A stretch of 59,811 nt of DNA, from positions 1-59,811 of the forward strand of contig CASEYC010000087.1 in assembly GCA_949292025.1 (NCBI GenBank), written 5' to 3'. The notes under the pieces were generated by a model. That model worked only from the letters and a program-made list of their open reading frames with translations. It had not been told where the DNA came from and did not search any database. The position numbers were made by a program, and so were the translations under genes. Shown in pieces: positions 8,488-17,995 of the stretch (positions are counted from its first letter, which is position 1; the number at the start of each line of letters is the position of its first letter). Origin of the DNA: an uncultured Bacteroides sp. (lineage in GTDB: Bacteria; Bacteroidota; Bacteroidia; Bacteroidales; Bacteroidaceae).

Positions 8488-9297
8488 TTATGCCTGGTTA
8501 ATCAGTTCGCGCATGATTTCCGCCATCTTGGGCTGCGCGGCGTCGGCAGCCTTCTGCACTTCCTCGTGCGAAACCTCCACGATTTTGCCCTCCACGCCCA
8601 AGTCGGTAATCACTGAGATGCCGAACACGCGGATGCCGCAATGGTTGGCCACGATGACCTCGGGCACGGTGGACATGCCCACGGCGTCGCCGCCCAGGAT
8701 GCGGTACATCCGATACTCTGCCGGCGTCTCGAACGTGGGGCCTTGCGTGCCCACATACACGCCGTGCTGCACCTTGATGCCCCGCCCGGCGGCTATGGCA
8801 TCGGCCTTGCGGATCAAGTCGCGGTCATACGCCTCGCTCATGTCCGGGAAACGGGGACCGTAGGGGATGTTCTTGCCATGCAACGGATGCTCGGGGAAGA
8901 AGTTGATATGGTCCGTGATGATCATCAGGTCGCCGATCTCGAAGTCAGGGTGCATTCCGCCCGCGGCATTGGACACGAACAAGGTCTTGATGCCCAGCTC
9001 GCGCATCACACGCACCGGGAAAGTCACCTGCTGCATGGTGTAGCCCTCGTAGTAATGGAAGCGTCCCTGCATGGCCATGATGTCCTTCTGTCCCAGCTTG
9101 CCGAAAATCAGCTTGCCTTTGTGGCCCTCCACTGTGGACACGGGGAAGTAGGGAATCTGCTCGTACGGGATTTCATACTTGTCCGTTATCTCGTCGGCCA
9201 GGCTGCCCAAGCCGGTTCCCAGTATGATGGCCGTCTCAGGCCGGGTGTGCATCTTCTCCTTGAGGAAGGATGCGGTTTCTTGGATTCTTTCTAACAT
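8488..9297 (-). CDS. Purine nucleoside phosphorylase (trimeric type)
   Basis: Phosphorolysis of inosine and guanosine to free base and ribose-1-phosphate in purine salvage. The 269 aa match the trimeric PNP/MTAP class: GTGLGSLADEI (27-37), HKGKLIFG, MQGRFHYYEGY, the SNAAGGM phosphate/base segment and VGMSTVPEV near the C-terminus. The start at 9297 is supported by family similarity of the helix before the GTGLG loop, which forces a 62-base out-of-frame overlap with the end of lpxK. The alternative Met at 9252 would leave 17 bases of overlap but lose that helix. Confidence 0.92.
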   Translation of the reverse strand: MLERIQETASFLKEKMHTRPETAIILGTGLGSLADEITDKYEIPYEQIPYFPVSTVEGHKGKLIFGKLGQKDIMAMQGRFHYYEGYTMQQVTFPVRVMRELGIKTLFVSNAAGGMHPDFEIGDLMIITDHINFFPEHPLHGKNIPYGPRFPDMSEAYDRDLIRKADAIAAGRGIKVQHGVYVGTQGPTFETPAEYRMYRILGGDAVGMSTVPEVIVANHCGIRVFGISVITDLGVEGKIVEVSHEEVQKAADAAQPKMAEIMRELINQA

Positions 9298-10366
9298 AGT
9301 CTATGATAGTTTGGTTGAATGCGAGTTGTTGGTTTTGCAGGATTTTGATTTCCACGGGCAGGGCGTAGAGGTACGGCTTCAGGCGGTCGGGCAGCAACGG
9401 GTGCCCCTTCAGGCGCGCCGCGTCTTTCTCGGTGGTCACCACCAGGCAGGGTTTCCCTTGCATGCTGTCGAAGTATTCCTCCATCCGCTGGAAATCCCGC
9501 CGACTGAAGTCATGGTGGTCGCCAAAGGCCAGATGGACCACACCGGCCGCCCGCGCCTCCATCTCCTCCACCAGCGGCGCAGGCTGCGCGATGCCCGTCA
9601 CCAGCAGGACGTGCCTGTCCTTGTCCGGAATGTCCTGGCGGCCTGCCGATTTCGCCCGACCGGGGAAAACCGGCTGCAGGCGTCCGTAGCGCAAGCCCGT
9701 GAAGAACAGTTGCTGCCAAGGATACAGGTCCAGCTTCTTGGTGATGATATTGAAATCTATCGGCTTGATATCCTCCGGACACTTGGTCACCACCACCACC
9801 TGGGCGCGCGCCTTGCCTTCCGCCGGTTCGCGCAGTCGTCCCATAGGCAGCAGGCAGTCATCCGTCAGCAAGCGGCGGCAGTCCGTCAGCAGGATGTTCA
9901 ACCCCGCCTTTACCCGACGGTGCTGGAAGGCGTCGTCCAGCAGCACCACGTCCACCTGCGGCCTGTCCAGCTTCATCAGTTCGCGGATGCCGTGGCAACG
10001 GTCTTCGTCCACCGCCACGCGAACCTCCGGGAACTTGGTCTTCATCTGCCGGGGCTCGTCGCCGATGCTGGTCGCGCTGCTTTGCACGTCCGCCAGCACA
10101 TAGCCCGTGGTCTTGCGCCGGTAGCCCCGGCTCAGGGTGGCCACGTTCAGCCGCTGGCTGCGGAGCAGGCGGACCAGGTATTCCGTATGCGGGGTCTTGC
10201 CGGTGCCGCCCACCGCCAAATTGCCGACGCAGATGACGGGCAAGCCGAAACTCTCCGACCGGAGCCAGCCCCAGTCGAAAAGCTTGTTGCGCAGCCTGAC
10301 GCCCACGCCATACAGCCACGCCACCGGGCGCAGCCAACGGAATATCTTGAAATCCTGCCCGTCCAT
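9236..10366 (-). CDS. lpxK: Tetraacyldisaccharide 4'-kinase
   Basis: Adds the 4'-phosphate to the lipid A precursor at the inner membrane, giving lipid IVA. The 376-aa protein has the Walker A loop VGNLAVGGTGKTPH (about 47-60), preceded by a hydrophobic N-terminal helix (PVAWLYGVGVRLRNKLF) that docks to membrane, and a DDAFQHR motif. Its stop lies 62 bases inside the downstream PNP gene, so the two are translationally linked. It starts 9 bases after the sppA stop codon. This confirms a lipid A-bearing Gram-negative. Confidence 0.95.
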   Translation of the reverse strand: MDGQDFKIFRWLRPVAWLYGVGVRLRNKLFDWGWLRSESFGLPVICVGNLAVGGTGKTPHTEYLVRLLRSQRLNVATLSRGYRRKTTGYVLADVQSSATSIGDEPRQMKTKFPEVRVAVDEDRCHGIRELMKLDRPQVDVVLLDDAFQHRRVKAGLNILLTDCRRLLTDDCLLPMGRLREPAEGKARAQVVVVTKCPEDIKPIDFNIITKKLDLYPWQQLFFTGLRYGRLQPVFPGRAKSAGRQDIPDKDRHVLLVTGIAQPAPLVEEMEARAAGVVHLAFGDHHDFSRRDFQRMEEYFDSMQGKPCLVVTTEKDAARLKGHPLLPDRLKPYLYALPVEIKILQNQQLAFNQTIIDYVRKNPRNRILPQGEDAHPA

Positions 10367-10375
10367 CCGCTTAAC

Positions 10376-12142
10376 TTAATGGATATTCGGTTCAAACGGC
10401 ATACGTGCCTGCAAGGCATCTTTCACCTCGAAGCGGTCAAGGCTTTCCATCCCGCGGAGCCATTGTCCTGCCCCGCCTTGCAGCAAACGGGCCTTGACAT
10501 AGCCTGCGGGACTGAACTCCATCAGTTGCTCCCACGCGCTCTTCTTGGCGGGATAATCCATCCGCGTGTAGCCCTCCACTCCGGCGCGGGCCACGGCTAT
10601 CTCCAAGGCGCGATCCAGTCCGCCCAGCTCGTCCACCAAGCCCAGTTCCTTTGCCCGGACGCCTGTCCAGACACGTCCCTGCCCCACTTGGTCCACGGCT
10701 TCTTTCGTCATTCCGCGGCCTTCCGCCACACGCGAAAGGAAGAGGTCATAGCCCCGCTCCACGTAGGCCTGCATCAGCGTCTTCTCCCCCTCTGTCATGG
10801 GGCGCACCGGTATCCCGAAATCACTGAACGCATTGGTCTTCACCACATCAAAGCTGACGCCGACTTTCCGCGCCAGGCCTTCCATGTCGGGCATCATGCC
10901 GAAGATGCCGATGGAGCCGGTCAGCGTGGTCGGCTCGGCCACGATGCTGTCCGCATTGCACGCGATGTAGTATCCGCCCGACGCGGCATAATCGCCCATG
11001 GAGACGATGACGGGTTTCTCCTTCTTCAGCTCGCCGACGGCGTGCCAGATTTGCTCCGAGTCGTAGGCACTGCCTCCGGGCGAATTGATGCGCAGCACCA
11101 CCGCCTTCACGTCCTCGTCTTCCTCCAGCTTGCGCAGGTCGCGGATCATCTGGTTTCCGTCAATGCTTTCCCCGCCGCCCGCCATCAGGCTGCCTATCTG
11201 CCCGTCGGCATAATACACGGCCACGATGTTGCCGCTCTTGTCCTTAGGCACGTTTTTCTTCACATTCTTCATGTCCTTCAGGCCCAGCGTGCGCAGGTCG
11301 TCGTCCTCGTCGATGCCGACCCACTGCTTCAGGTAGTCGCGCACGTCATTCTTATAAATCAGCGTATCCGCCAAGCCGGCTTCCACACATTCCCCGGCGG
11401 GCTGGAAGAGCAACATGCGGTCGGCAGCCCGGTTCAGGTCGTCCACCGTCACCCCGCGCGAGTCGGCCACCTCTGCGGCCATCTCCCCCCAAAGGGAAGC
11501 CAGGTAGTCCATGGTCTGCTCACGGTTGGCCTCGCTCATCTCCATGCCGACGAAGGGCTCCACGGCACTCTTGTACGTGCCTACCTTGAAGATTTGCCAC
11601 CGGATGCCCAGCTTGTCCATCAGATCCTTGTAGAACACCGGCATGGACGACAGGCCGCTCCACTCCAACATGCCCTGCGGGTTCAGCAGCACCCGGTCTG
11701 CCACGCTGGCCACGTAGTACATCGGCTGGGTGTACATGTCGCCGTAGGCCACGATGAACTTGCCAGACTCCTTGAAATCGGCCAAGGCGTCGCGCACCTC
11801 CTTCAGCGAGGCAAAGCCGTCAGTGGCCAAGTTTGTTGCTTCGATATAAATGCCTTTGATGTTTTCATTCTCCTTCGCCTTGCGGATGGAGGCCAGCAGG
11901 TCGTCCAGCCCATACACCGCGGCCTCGTCCCCCATCAGGACGGACCAAGGGTCTTCCCCGCCCCGTTCGACAAGCGTCCCGTCCAGGTCCAGCTTCAGGA
12001 TGGAGTTCTCGCGCACGGTCACTTCCGAATCCGATGAATACAACATACTGAACATCATCAGGATACTGACGATGAACAACAAGACGCCCGATACGATGAT
12101 GCCCGTAATGGTGGCAAGCGTAAATTTCAGAAAATCTTTCAT
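10376..12142 (-). CDS. sppA: Signal peptide peptidase SppA, 67K type
   Basis: Inner-membrane S49 protease that degrades cleaved signal peptides. At 588 aa it is the long duplicated form: one N-terminal membrane helix (about 8-33), an N-terminal S49 half carrying the general-base Lys in KVGTYKSAVEPF (near residue 190), and a C-terminal half with the nucleophile Ser in DYAASGGYY (near 385). The Lys and Ser sit in different halves, as in E. coli SppA. It is first in the operon with lpxK, PNP and thiL. A -7 TATCTTTG lies at 12190-12183 on the minus strand. Confidence 0.95.
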   Translation of the reverse strand: MKDFLKFTLATITGIIVSGVLLFIVSILMMFSMLYSSDSEVTVRENSILKLDLDGTLVERGGEDPWSVLMGDEAAVYGLDDLLASIRKAKENENIKGIYIEATNLATDGFASLKEVRDALADFKESGKFIVAYGDMYTQPMYYVASVADRVLLNPQGMLEWSGLSSMPVFYKDLMDKLGIRWQIFKVGTYKSAVEPFVGMEMSEANREQTMDYLASLWGEMAAEVADSRGVTVDDLNRAADRMLLFQPAGECVEAGLADTLIYKNDVRDYLKQWVGIDEDDDLRTLGLKDMKNVKKNVPKDKSGNIVAVYYADGQIGSLMAGGGESIDGNQMIRDLRKLEEDEDVKAVVLRINSPGGSAYDSEQIWHAVGELKKEKPVIVSMGDYAASGGYYIACNADSIVAEPTTLTGSIGIFGMMPDMEGLARKVGVSFDVVKTNAFSDFGIPVRPMTEGEKTLMQAYVERGYDLFLSRVAEGRGMTKEAVDQVGQGRVWTGVRAKELGLVDELGGLDRALEIAVARAGVEGYTRMDYPAKKSAWEQLMEFSPAGYVKARLLQGGAGQWLRGMESLDRFEVKDALQARMPFEPNIH

Positions 12143-12182
12143 TATTCCACGTTGTTTTTTAGATGCTAACCTTTTCGGCTAA

Positions 12183-12190
12183 CAAAGATA
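12183..12190 (-). promoter_or_regulatory. -7 element of the sppA operon promoter
   Basis: Minus-strand TATCTTTG lies 41 bases upstream of the sppA ATG. No perfect -33 TTTG is seen. Confidence 0.55.
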
Positions 12191-12278
12191 AGTAAATTAG
12201 TTGATATGCGCCCTATCTGTCGCAGGGATTTTCGACTTGTCACACGGAATAGGAAGATTTTGCCCATCAAAATGGGGT

Positions 12279-12348
12279 ATATCCCCGCCTGTGCTTACCC
12301 GTACCTCCGCTCGCGCTTAGGCGTACCTCCGCCCGCGGACGGGGATAT
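12279..12348. repeat. GC-rich dispersed repeat, copy B (reverse)
   Basis: Bounded by ATATCCCCGCC and GGACGGGGATAT, an inverted pair. Bases 12315-12327 are the reverse complement of GGTACGCCTAAGC, the core of copies A and C. It holds two tandem modules of about 20 bases ending in CGTACCTCCGC. Confidence 0.75.
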
Positions 12349-12459
12349 GGCTGTCCCCGCAACCCTAAAATCGTCCCCTGATGGACGAAAAAAGACGAAC
12401 AAACGTACAAGATATGAAAGTTTGTTGTAACTTTACGCGCAAACAAACACCTATCAAAG

Positions 12460-13968
12460 ATGAAAAGAGTTACCAGATTATTGATTATTATAGCTTTATG
12501 CTATTTATCCCTGCCCGCTGCCGCACAAGGCAAGGGTGACGATTTGCAGAAACAGGCCATGGAAAGCCTGGAAAAGAAAGAGTATATCCGCGCGCGCTAC
12601 TTGTATCTGCAAGCCTACAATGCCTACATTAATGCAGCACAATATGAACAGGCGGTGGCGTGCGGCGTGCAGGCCAGCGCCTTGTATCACCGGGAGAATT
12701 ATTACAACGAAGCCTTCGAACTGCTGTACGGCGTAGAGCAGAACCTGATAGACGGCGAGCGGAAGACAGGCCGGCAGATGCCCGCCCTGCGCTACCCCAT
12801 CACGCGCGAACGCCTGCAAATGTACATCAAGCTGCGCAAATCGGCCAGCGCCAAGGAGCAATTGGCCAAGCTGAAGGGATGGGCCGAGGCTGCAAAGGTG
12901 GACTCGCTGGCCACCAATCTGCTGTATACCGAGGCCAACTATTACTACACCTTCGGCCAGACCCAACAGGGGGATGCCGCGTTCAACGCCCTGGTGCAAC
13001 GCTATGCCGAACAGAAGGACTACGACAAGGCGCGCGCCTGCTACAAAGAAATGATTGCCATGGGCCGCCGCTCGGGCAGCGTCCCCCTCGTGGCCCGCGC
13101 ATACGACAAGTATATGGCATGGAATGACTCCATCCGCGCCATCGAAGCACAAGAAAAATATGACGCCCTGAACGCCCAATACGAAACCAGCCTGCAGACC
13201 ATCGAAGAAAAGGACGACTCGCTGGCCGCCCGCCAATACACCATCATCGGCCTGTGCGTGCTGGCCCTCATCCTGGCTGCCGCACTGGTGCTGGGTGCTG
13301 TCGTGTTGTTGCGCTTCGTCATGCAGACGCGCAAACAGAAGAAGGTCATCGAGACGGTCAAGGAGCACAATGCCCTGAAGACGCAGTTCATCCGCAACAT
13401 ATCCGCCCAAATGAAACCCACCTTGGACACGCTGGACGCCAAGCAACCGGGCGTACAAGCCTTGTTGGGCTTCTCGGACCACATTGAAGAACTCTCCGCC
13501 TTGGAAGACACGCTGGCCGAGCCCTACGAAATGGAGGAAACCAACGTCTTCACCTTCTGCGAAGGCGTGATGAACCAAGTGCGAGACAAAGTGCGGGACA
13601 ATGTTTCGCTGAACGTGAACGCCCCCAAGCTGACGGTGAAAATCAACAAGGAGCACGTGGCGCGCATCCTGCTGCACCTCCTGCAAAACGCCGCCGAGCA
13701 CACGCCCGCAGATGGAAAAATCTGGCTGGACTTCAAGAAACGCGGCGCACATACCCACCAGTTCATCGTCACCGACACGGGCGTCGGCATCCCGGAGGAA
13801 CGGCGCGCCAACCTGTTCAAGCCCTTCAGCGAACTGAAAGACCTAACCCAGGGTGACGGCTTGGGATTGCCCATCTGCTCATTGGAAGCCACCAAGATGA
13901 ACGGCAGCCTGTCGCTGGACGCGGATTACACCAAAGGGGCGCGGTTCGTGCTGGAGTTGCACGGATGA
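12460..13968 (+). CDS. TPR-containing histidine-kinase-like membrane protein lacking the acceptor His
   Basis: A 502-aa protein: signal peptide (about 1-22), periplasmic TPR-like helical repeats (about 25-225), a short coiled coil, one membrane helix (about 250-280) and a cytoplasmic kinase-like module. The ATP-binding domain looks intact: N box LLQNAAEHTP (about 408-417), DTGVGI near 438 and GDGLGL near 464. The dimerisation helix has FIRNISAQMKPTL, so Ala316 replaces the phospho-acceptor His of FIRNISHE-type H boxes. No response regulator is adjacent. It may bind ATP and signal by conformation, or phosphorylate elsewhere; autophosphorylation by the usual route is unlikely. Confidence 0.8.
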   Translation: MKRVTRLLIIIALCYLSLPAAAQGKGDDLQKQAMESLEKKEYIRARYLYLQAYNAYINAAQYEQAVACGVQASALYHRENYYNEAFELLYGVEQNLIDGERKTGRQMPALRYPITRERLQMYIKLRKSASAKEQLAKLKGWAEAAKVDSLATNLLYTEANYYYTFGQTQQGDAAFNALVQRYAEQKDYDKARACYKEMIAMGRRSGSVPLVARAYDKYMAWNDSIRAIEAQEKYDALNAQYETSLQTIEEKDDSLAARQYTIIGLCVLALILAAALVLGAVVLLRFVMQTRKQKKVIETVKEHNALKTQFIRNISAQMKPTLDTLDAKQPGVQALLGFSDHIEELSALEDTLAEPYEMEETNVFTFCEGVMNQVRDKVRDNVSLNVNAPKLTVKINKEHVARILLHLLQNAAEHTPADGKIWLDFKKRGAHTHQFIVTDTGVGIPEERRANLFKPFSELKDLTQGDGLGLPICSLEATKMNGSLSLDADYTKGARFVLELHG

Positions 13969-14021
13969 CGAGGATTAACCTTTTTTATCACGGACGGCAC
14001 ACGATTCTTACGATAAACCCG

Positions 14022-14029
14022 TAAATTTG
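14022..14029 (+). promoter_or_regulatory. -7 element before the TlpA-like pair
   Basis: TAAATTTG fits TAnnTTTG and lies 46 bases before the first ATG of the two-gene lipoprotein unit. Confidence 0.5.
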
Positions 14030-14075
14030 CGGCCATACAAAGAATTACCATATCCTTCAAGACAACGTAAGAACC

Positions 14076-15974
14076 ATGAACATCAAAGAGACAATCGCCG
14101 CGTCGGTCTTGGCCGCCTTGGCATTGAGTGCCTGCCAAGGCGGTTCCCGCGTGGTGGAGAATCCACTGATTGAAGCCGCCAACTCCCTAACCCTCGACAT
14201 CACGAAGGTAGAACTGACGGATACGGCCACTTGGCTGCAAGTCGACGCCTACCGTGCGAAAGACTGGATAAGAATCACTTCGGACGCCTGCCTGCATGCC
14301 GACGGCCGGACTTATGCCTTAACCGGAGCACAAGGCATCACGCCCGACTCAGACTTATGGATGCCCGTTTCCGGTGAAACCACCTTCCGCCTGCGCTTCG
14401 AACCGCTCCCCCTCCGCACCCTCTCATTCGACTTCATCCAGGAGAACGAAGGGCAGGACTGCTTCAAGCTGTTTGGCATTGACCTGACAGGCAAGGCCAC
14501 ATTTGGCACGCCCGAAAGTGTACCCCAAGAAGCACGCCGAATGGACGGAAACGCACCTATGCCCACTCCCATCTTCCGCTGCGGAGAGACCAGCCTGACC
14601 ATACACCTGCTGGGATGGCACGAAGGCATGATGCGGGAATTGCCGATAGACTTGGTGAACACGTGGGGCAAAAGCAAAAAATATACCTCTCCGATTGACC
14701 CCGAGAAACATACCGCCACCTACCACTTCATGCAGTATGGCACCATGCCCGTGGGCATCTCCACAGGCAGCCTGATTTGGCTGGCACCCGGCGAAAAGGC
14801 GGAAATCTACCTGGACCTTCGAGTAAACGGACGATACATAGCCGACCGCCGCACCGGACTCCGACAGCCTCCCCTCCGCCGTCTCTACGCCACCGGCACG
14901 TATGCCAATCTCAACAACGTGTGGAACAGCGGACTGCCCAACCTGCATTCCTACTCTCTGAACGCGCATGAAGAGGGGTTCGCCGACTTCCAACTGGACG
15001 GCGCAGCCTACGTGGCCCGCGTGGGCGAACAATACCGGACCATCTCGGACAGCCTGCAAGCCGACACCCTTCTTCCGCCTCTTGCCAAGGAGGCCATGCA
15101 ACTCTCGCTCAAGGGAGAAGTCCTTATGGCCATCGGGCAAGCCGACCTCATCCGCAGGAATGCCTTCCTCCATCAACATCCGGCTCAGGACTGGAACCTT
15201 CTCTCCATGCCGGACATCGCTCCCGTCCGGCCGGAGCATGCGGTCGTTGTCGCCCAATGGTTCAACCTCAATGACCCGCAATGGCTGCTGATGCCATTCC
15301 CCGGCCAAAGCTTCACCATCGACTTCCTAAACAACACCGAGGACGACTGGCTGGATGACTGGCAGGAGGCTGCCGGCCTGCACGAGGGTTTCATCCCCAC
15401 GTTGCGCAAGTTCAACCGCTTGGCAAAAAAGGTACAGAACAACACCTTGACGGATGACGACCTATTTGTCCTCACTCCGGAAGAATCATTCTGCGCCGAT
15501 GCTTTGCGCACCATGCGGAATGCCGTGCAGGAGGAACTGGCTGAACTGGCCAAGAAAGCCGTCATACAGCCCGTACCGGACGTCCCGGCAACCCAATTGT
15601 TCGAAGCCATCCTCGCCCCCTACCGAGGCAAGGTGGTCTTCGTGGACTTCTGGAACACGTGGTGCGGTCCTTGCCGTACCGCCATCGAACACATCGAGCC
15701 GCTGAAGGACACGACATTGAAACACGATGACCTCGTCTGGATCTACATCGCCAATGAGACTTCGCCCCTCACTACCTATCGGACGATGATTCCCGGCATC
15801 CACGGACAACACTACCGTCTGAGTAACGAGCAATGGGACGCCCTCTGCAAGCCATTAAAGATAGGCGCCATCCCCGCATACGTTCTGGTGGACAAGGATG
15901 GTACGTATGCCCGTCGGGACGACCTGATGGATACCCGCCTGCTGGTAAAGACCTTGAAAGAGAGACTACAATAA
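14076..15974 (+). CDS. TlpA-family thioredoxin lipoprotein, paralogue 1
   Basis: Envelope lipoprotein of 632 aa with lipobox LSAC (Cys20), a long N-terminal region without a recognised catalytic motif, and a C-terminal TlpA/thioredoxin domain with VFVDFWNTWCGPCR, the redox pair being Cys530 and Cys533. The domain likely reduces or exchanges disulfides on the periplasmic side. The cis-proline loop is GAIPAYVLVDKDG. The next gene is a close paralogue 17 bases downstream. The N-terminal 450 residues may bind a ligand or partner; no function is claimed. Confidence 0.82.
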   Translation: MNIKETIAASVLAALALSACQGGSRVVENPLIEAANSLTLDITKVELTDTATWLQVDAYRAKDWIRITSDACLHADGRTYALTGAQGITPDSDLWMPVSGETTFRLRFEPLPLRTLSFDFIQENEGQDCFKLFGIDLTGKATFGTPESVPQEARRMDGNAPMPTPIFRCGETSLTIHLLGWHEGMMRELPIDLVNTWGKSKKYTSPIDPEKHTATYHFMQYGTMPVGISTGSLIWLAPGEKAEIYLDLRVNGRYIADRRTGLRQPPLRRLYATGTYANLNNVWNSGLPNLHSYSLNAHEEGFADFQLDGAAYVARVGEQYRTISDSLQADTLLPPLAKEAMQLSLKGEVLMAIGQADLIRRNAFLHQHPAQDWNLLSMPDIAPVRPEHAVVVAQWFNLNDPQWLLMPFPGQSFTIDFLNNTEDDWLDDWQEAAGLHEGFIPTLRKFNRLAKKVQNNTLTDDDLFVLTPEESFCADALRTMRNAVQEELAELAKKAVIQPVPDVPATQLFEAILAPYRGKVVFVDFWNTWCGPCRTAIEHIEPLKDTTLKHDDLVWIYIANETSPLTTYRTMIPGIHGQHYRLSNEQWDALCKPLKIGAIPAYVLVDKDGTYARRDDLMDTRLLVKTLKERLQ

Positions 15975-15991
15975 CCTAAATAACAACGACA

Positions 15992-17875
15992 ATGAACATC
16001 AGACATTACCTCGGGGCACTCTTGCTGCCCCTGGCCTTCGCGGCCTGCCAAAGCGGTCCCCGCACGGTGGAGAACCCGTTGGTGGAGACCTCCAACACCA
16101 TGACCCTTGACATCGTCAAGGTGGAACTGACGGACACGGCCACCGTGCTCCAAGTGGATGCCTACTTCCAGCCGAGGTACTGGATACGCATCGACTCCAA
16201 GACTTATCTCCAGGCCGACGGCAAAAAATATGCCCTGACCGCCGCCCAGGGCATCACGCCCGACTCCCTGTTCTGGATGCCCGACTCCGGCGAAGCTTCC
16301 TTCCAACTGACCTTCCAACCACTGCCTTTCGGCACCAAGAAGTTCGACTTCATCGAGTCTGACTGCGACGACTGCTTCAAGCTGTATGGCATCGACCTCA
16401 CAGGCAAGGCCACGTATGACACGCCCGAAGGCATTCCCGCCGAAGCCTTGGCCATGGACGGCAACGCCTCCGTACCCGAACCTGTTTTCAAGAGCGGGGA
16501 GACCACGGTGGACGTGCATCTGCTGCACTACCGTCCGGAACTGGTGAAAGAACTGAACCTGTATGTCAATACCCTGTGGGGCAGTCAAGAGGAGAACACA
16601 GCCACCATTGACCCCGAAACGGGCACGGCCACCTTCAAGTTCCAACAGTACGGACCGGCGCAGGGCCTGATGGTCATGGAAAGACTGGGCGGTTCCACCC
16701 TGTGGCTGGCTCCCGGCGAACACGTGGAACTGTACTACGACATGCGGGCCATGGGCCAACAGATTGTGGCGCGGCGCGGAAATGACGCCCCGTCTGCTTT
16801 CCGCCCGCTCTACGCCACCGGCACCTACGCCAATCTGAACAGCCTGTGGAACAGCGGACAAATCAAACGCCTGCGCTCCATGGACCTGTACAACGGCGAA
16901 TTTGCTGACTACAAGATGAGCGCGGAAGACTATATGGCCCACGTCACCGCCACCTACAAGGCTCTCTCGGACAGCATCGCCGCCGACACCTTTCCGCCGA
17001 TGTTCAAGGAAATCCTGCAACTCGGCCTGAAAGAAGAGGCCGTGAACGCCATGATGCAAGGCGATTACTTCCGGGAGCACAACTACCGGTCCTCACACAA
17101 CGACTGGGACTTCAAGACACCCGTCAAGGGCATCGACAAGCTGAAACCGGAGCAACAGGCGGCGGTGGCCCAACTCTTCGACATCAACGACCCCATGCTG
17201 CTGATGGGCTGGCAAGCCAGTGATTACATCGGTGCCGTGGCTTACGCGGACAACGCCTGGCTGAAGGCCACTGGCATCAGTGAAGGTTTCATCCCCTCCC
17301 TCCGCAAGTTTGTCTCCTTGGCACGCAAGGCACAGGCTGCCGAACTGGCCGATGCTGACCTGCAAGCATTCACCCCGGAAGAGTCGTTCTATGCCGAAGC
17401 ACTGAAATCCATGCAGCAATCCGCCTTGGACAAGCTGAAGGCCGCCGAGGGCAAGGCCGTCATCGAGCAGACCCCGGACGTGCCCGTGGCAAAATTGTTC
17501 GATGCCATCGTTGCTCCCTACAAGGGCAAGGTGGTGTTCGTGGACTTCTGGAACACGTGGTGCGGCCCCTGCCGTGCCTCCATCAAGGCCACCGAACCGC
17601 TGAAATCCACGGAGCTGAAACACGACGACCTGGTATGGATCTACATTGCCAACGAATCCTCGCCCATCGTGCAATACAAGACGATGATTCCCGACATCCA
17701 GGGCAAGCACTACCGCTTGAACAGCAAACAGTGGGCCTACCTCTGCGACCAGTTCAAGATTGACGGCATCCCCTCCTACGTCGTGGTGGACAAGGACGGC
17801 ACTTACAAGCTGCGCAATGACCTGCGCGACCACAGCAAGCTGGTACCCACGCTGCAAGAGAAGCTGGCTGAATAA
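15992..17875 (+). CDS. TlpA-family thioredoxin lipoprotein, paralogue 2
   Basis: A 627-aa copy of the preceding gene: lipobox FAAC (Cys19), similar N-terminal region (both share DTATxLQVDAY near the start and YATGTYANLN further on), and a thioredoxin domain with WCGPC at 523-527. The two proteins align end to end with many substitutions, indicating an old tandem duplication. Both keep the redox cysteines, unlike the lipoprotein at 2785-3942. They are likely co-transcribed and may serve different disulfide partners in the periplasm. Confidence 0.82.
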   Translation: MNIRHYLGALLLPLAFAACQSGPRTVENPLVETSNTMTLDIVKVELTDTATVLQVDAYFQPRYWIRIDSKTYLQADGKKYALTAAQGITPDSLFWMPDSGEASFQLTFQPLPFGTKKFDFIESDCDDCFKLYGIDLTGKATYDTPEGIPAEALAMDGNASVPEPVFKSGETTVDVHLLHYRPELVKELNLYVNTLWGSQEENTATIDPETGTATFKFQQYGPAQGLMVMERLGGSTLWLAPGEHVELYYDMRAMGQQIVARRGNDAPSAFRPLYATGTYANLNSLWNSGQIKRLRSMDLYNGEFADYKMSAEDYMAHVTATYKALSDSIAADTFPPMFKEILQLGLKEEAVNAMMQGDYFREHNYRSSHNDWDFKTPVKGIDKLKPEQQAAVAQLFDINDPMLLMGWQASDYIGAVAYADNAWLKATGISEGFIPSLRKFVSLARKAQAAELADADLQAFTPEESFYAEALKSMQQSALDKLKAAEGKAVIEQTPDVPVAKLFDAIVAPYKGKVVFVDFWNTWCGPCRASIKATEPLKSTELKHDDLVWIYIANESSPIVQYKTMIPDIQGKHYRLNSKQWAYLCDQFKIDGIPSYVVVDKDGTYKLRNDLRDHSKLVPTLQEKLAE

Positions 17876-17894
17876 GCCCACGTCCCCTGAAAAA

Positions 17895-17973
17895 TCAGGC
17901 GCGGATTCCGCGGACGGCACGGATGGTCTTCCTACTGACAAATCCGTGAGACCCGCGAAATCCGCGCCTGAAT
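17895..17973. repeat. GCGCGGATT inverted-repeat element between convergent genes
   Basis: Starts with TCAGGCGCGGATT and ends with AATCCGCGCCTGA, with inner partial repeats (CCGCGGAC, AATCCGTG, CCGCGAAA). It lies between the convergent TlpA paralogue 2 and Xaa-Pro aminopeptidase and could fold into a long imperfect hairpin that ends both transcripts. It shares its arms with 1629-1662 and 27413-27520. Confidence 0.75.
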
Positions 17974-17995
17974 CATTTTAACCAAGAGGGTCCTC

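Larger units (their letters stand above)
12143..12459. other. Divergent intergenic region sppA / HK-like gene
   Basis: This 317-base gap has no gene. It contains the sppA -7 element (12183-12190, minus), GC-rich repeat copy B (12279-12348), and near 12426 a weak TAACTTTA in front of the HK-like gene. Confidence 0.55.

Noticed and set aside
9179-12037. 952-codon open frame on the plus strand opposite sppA and lpxK
   Set aside because: It spans two well-supported minus genes in full; composition is His/Gln-rich, typical of antisense shadow translation.
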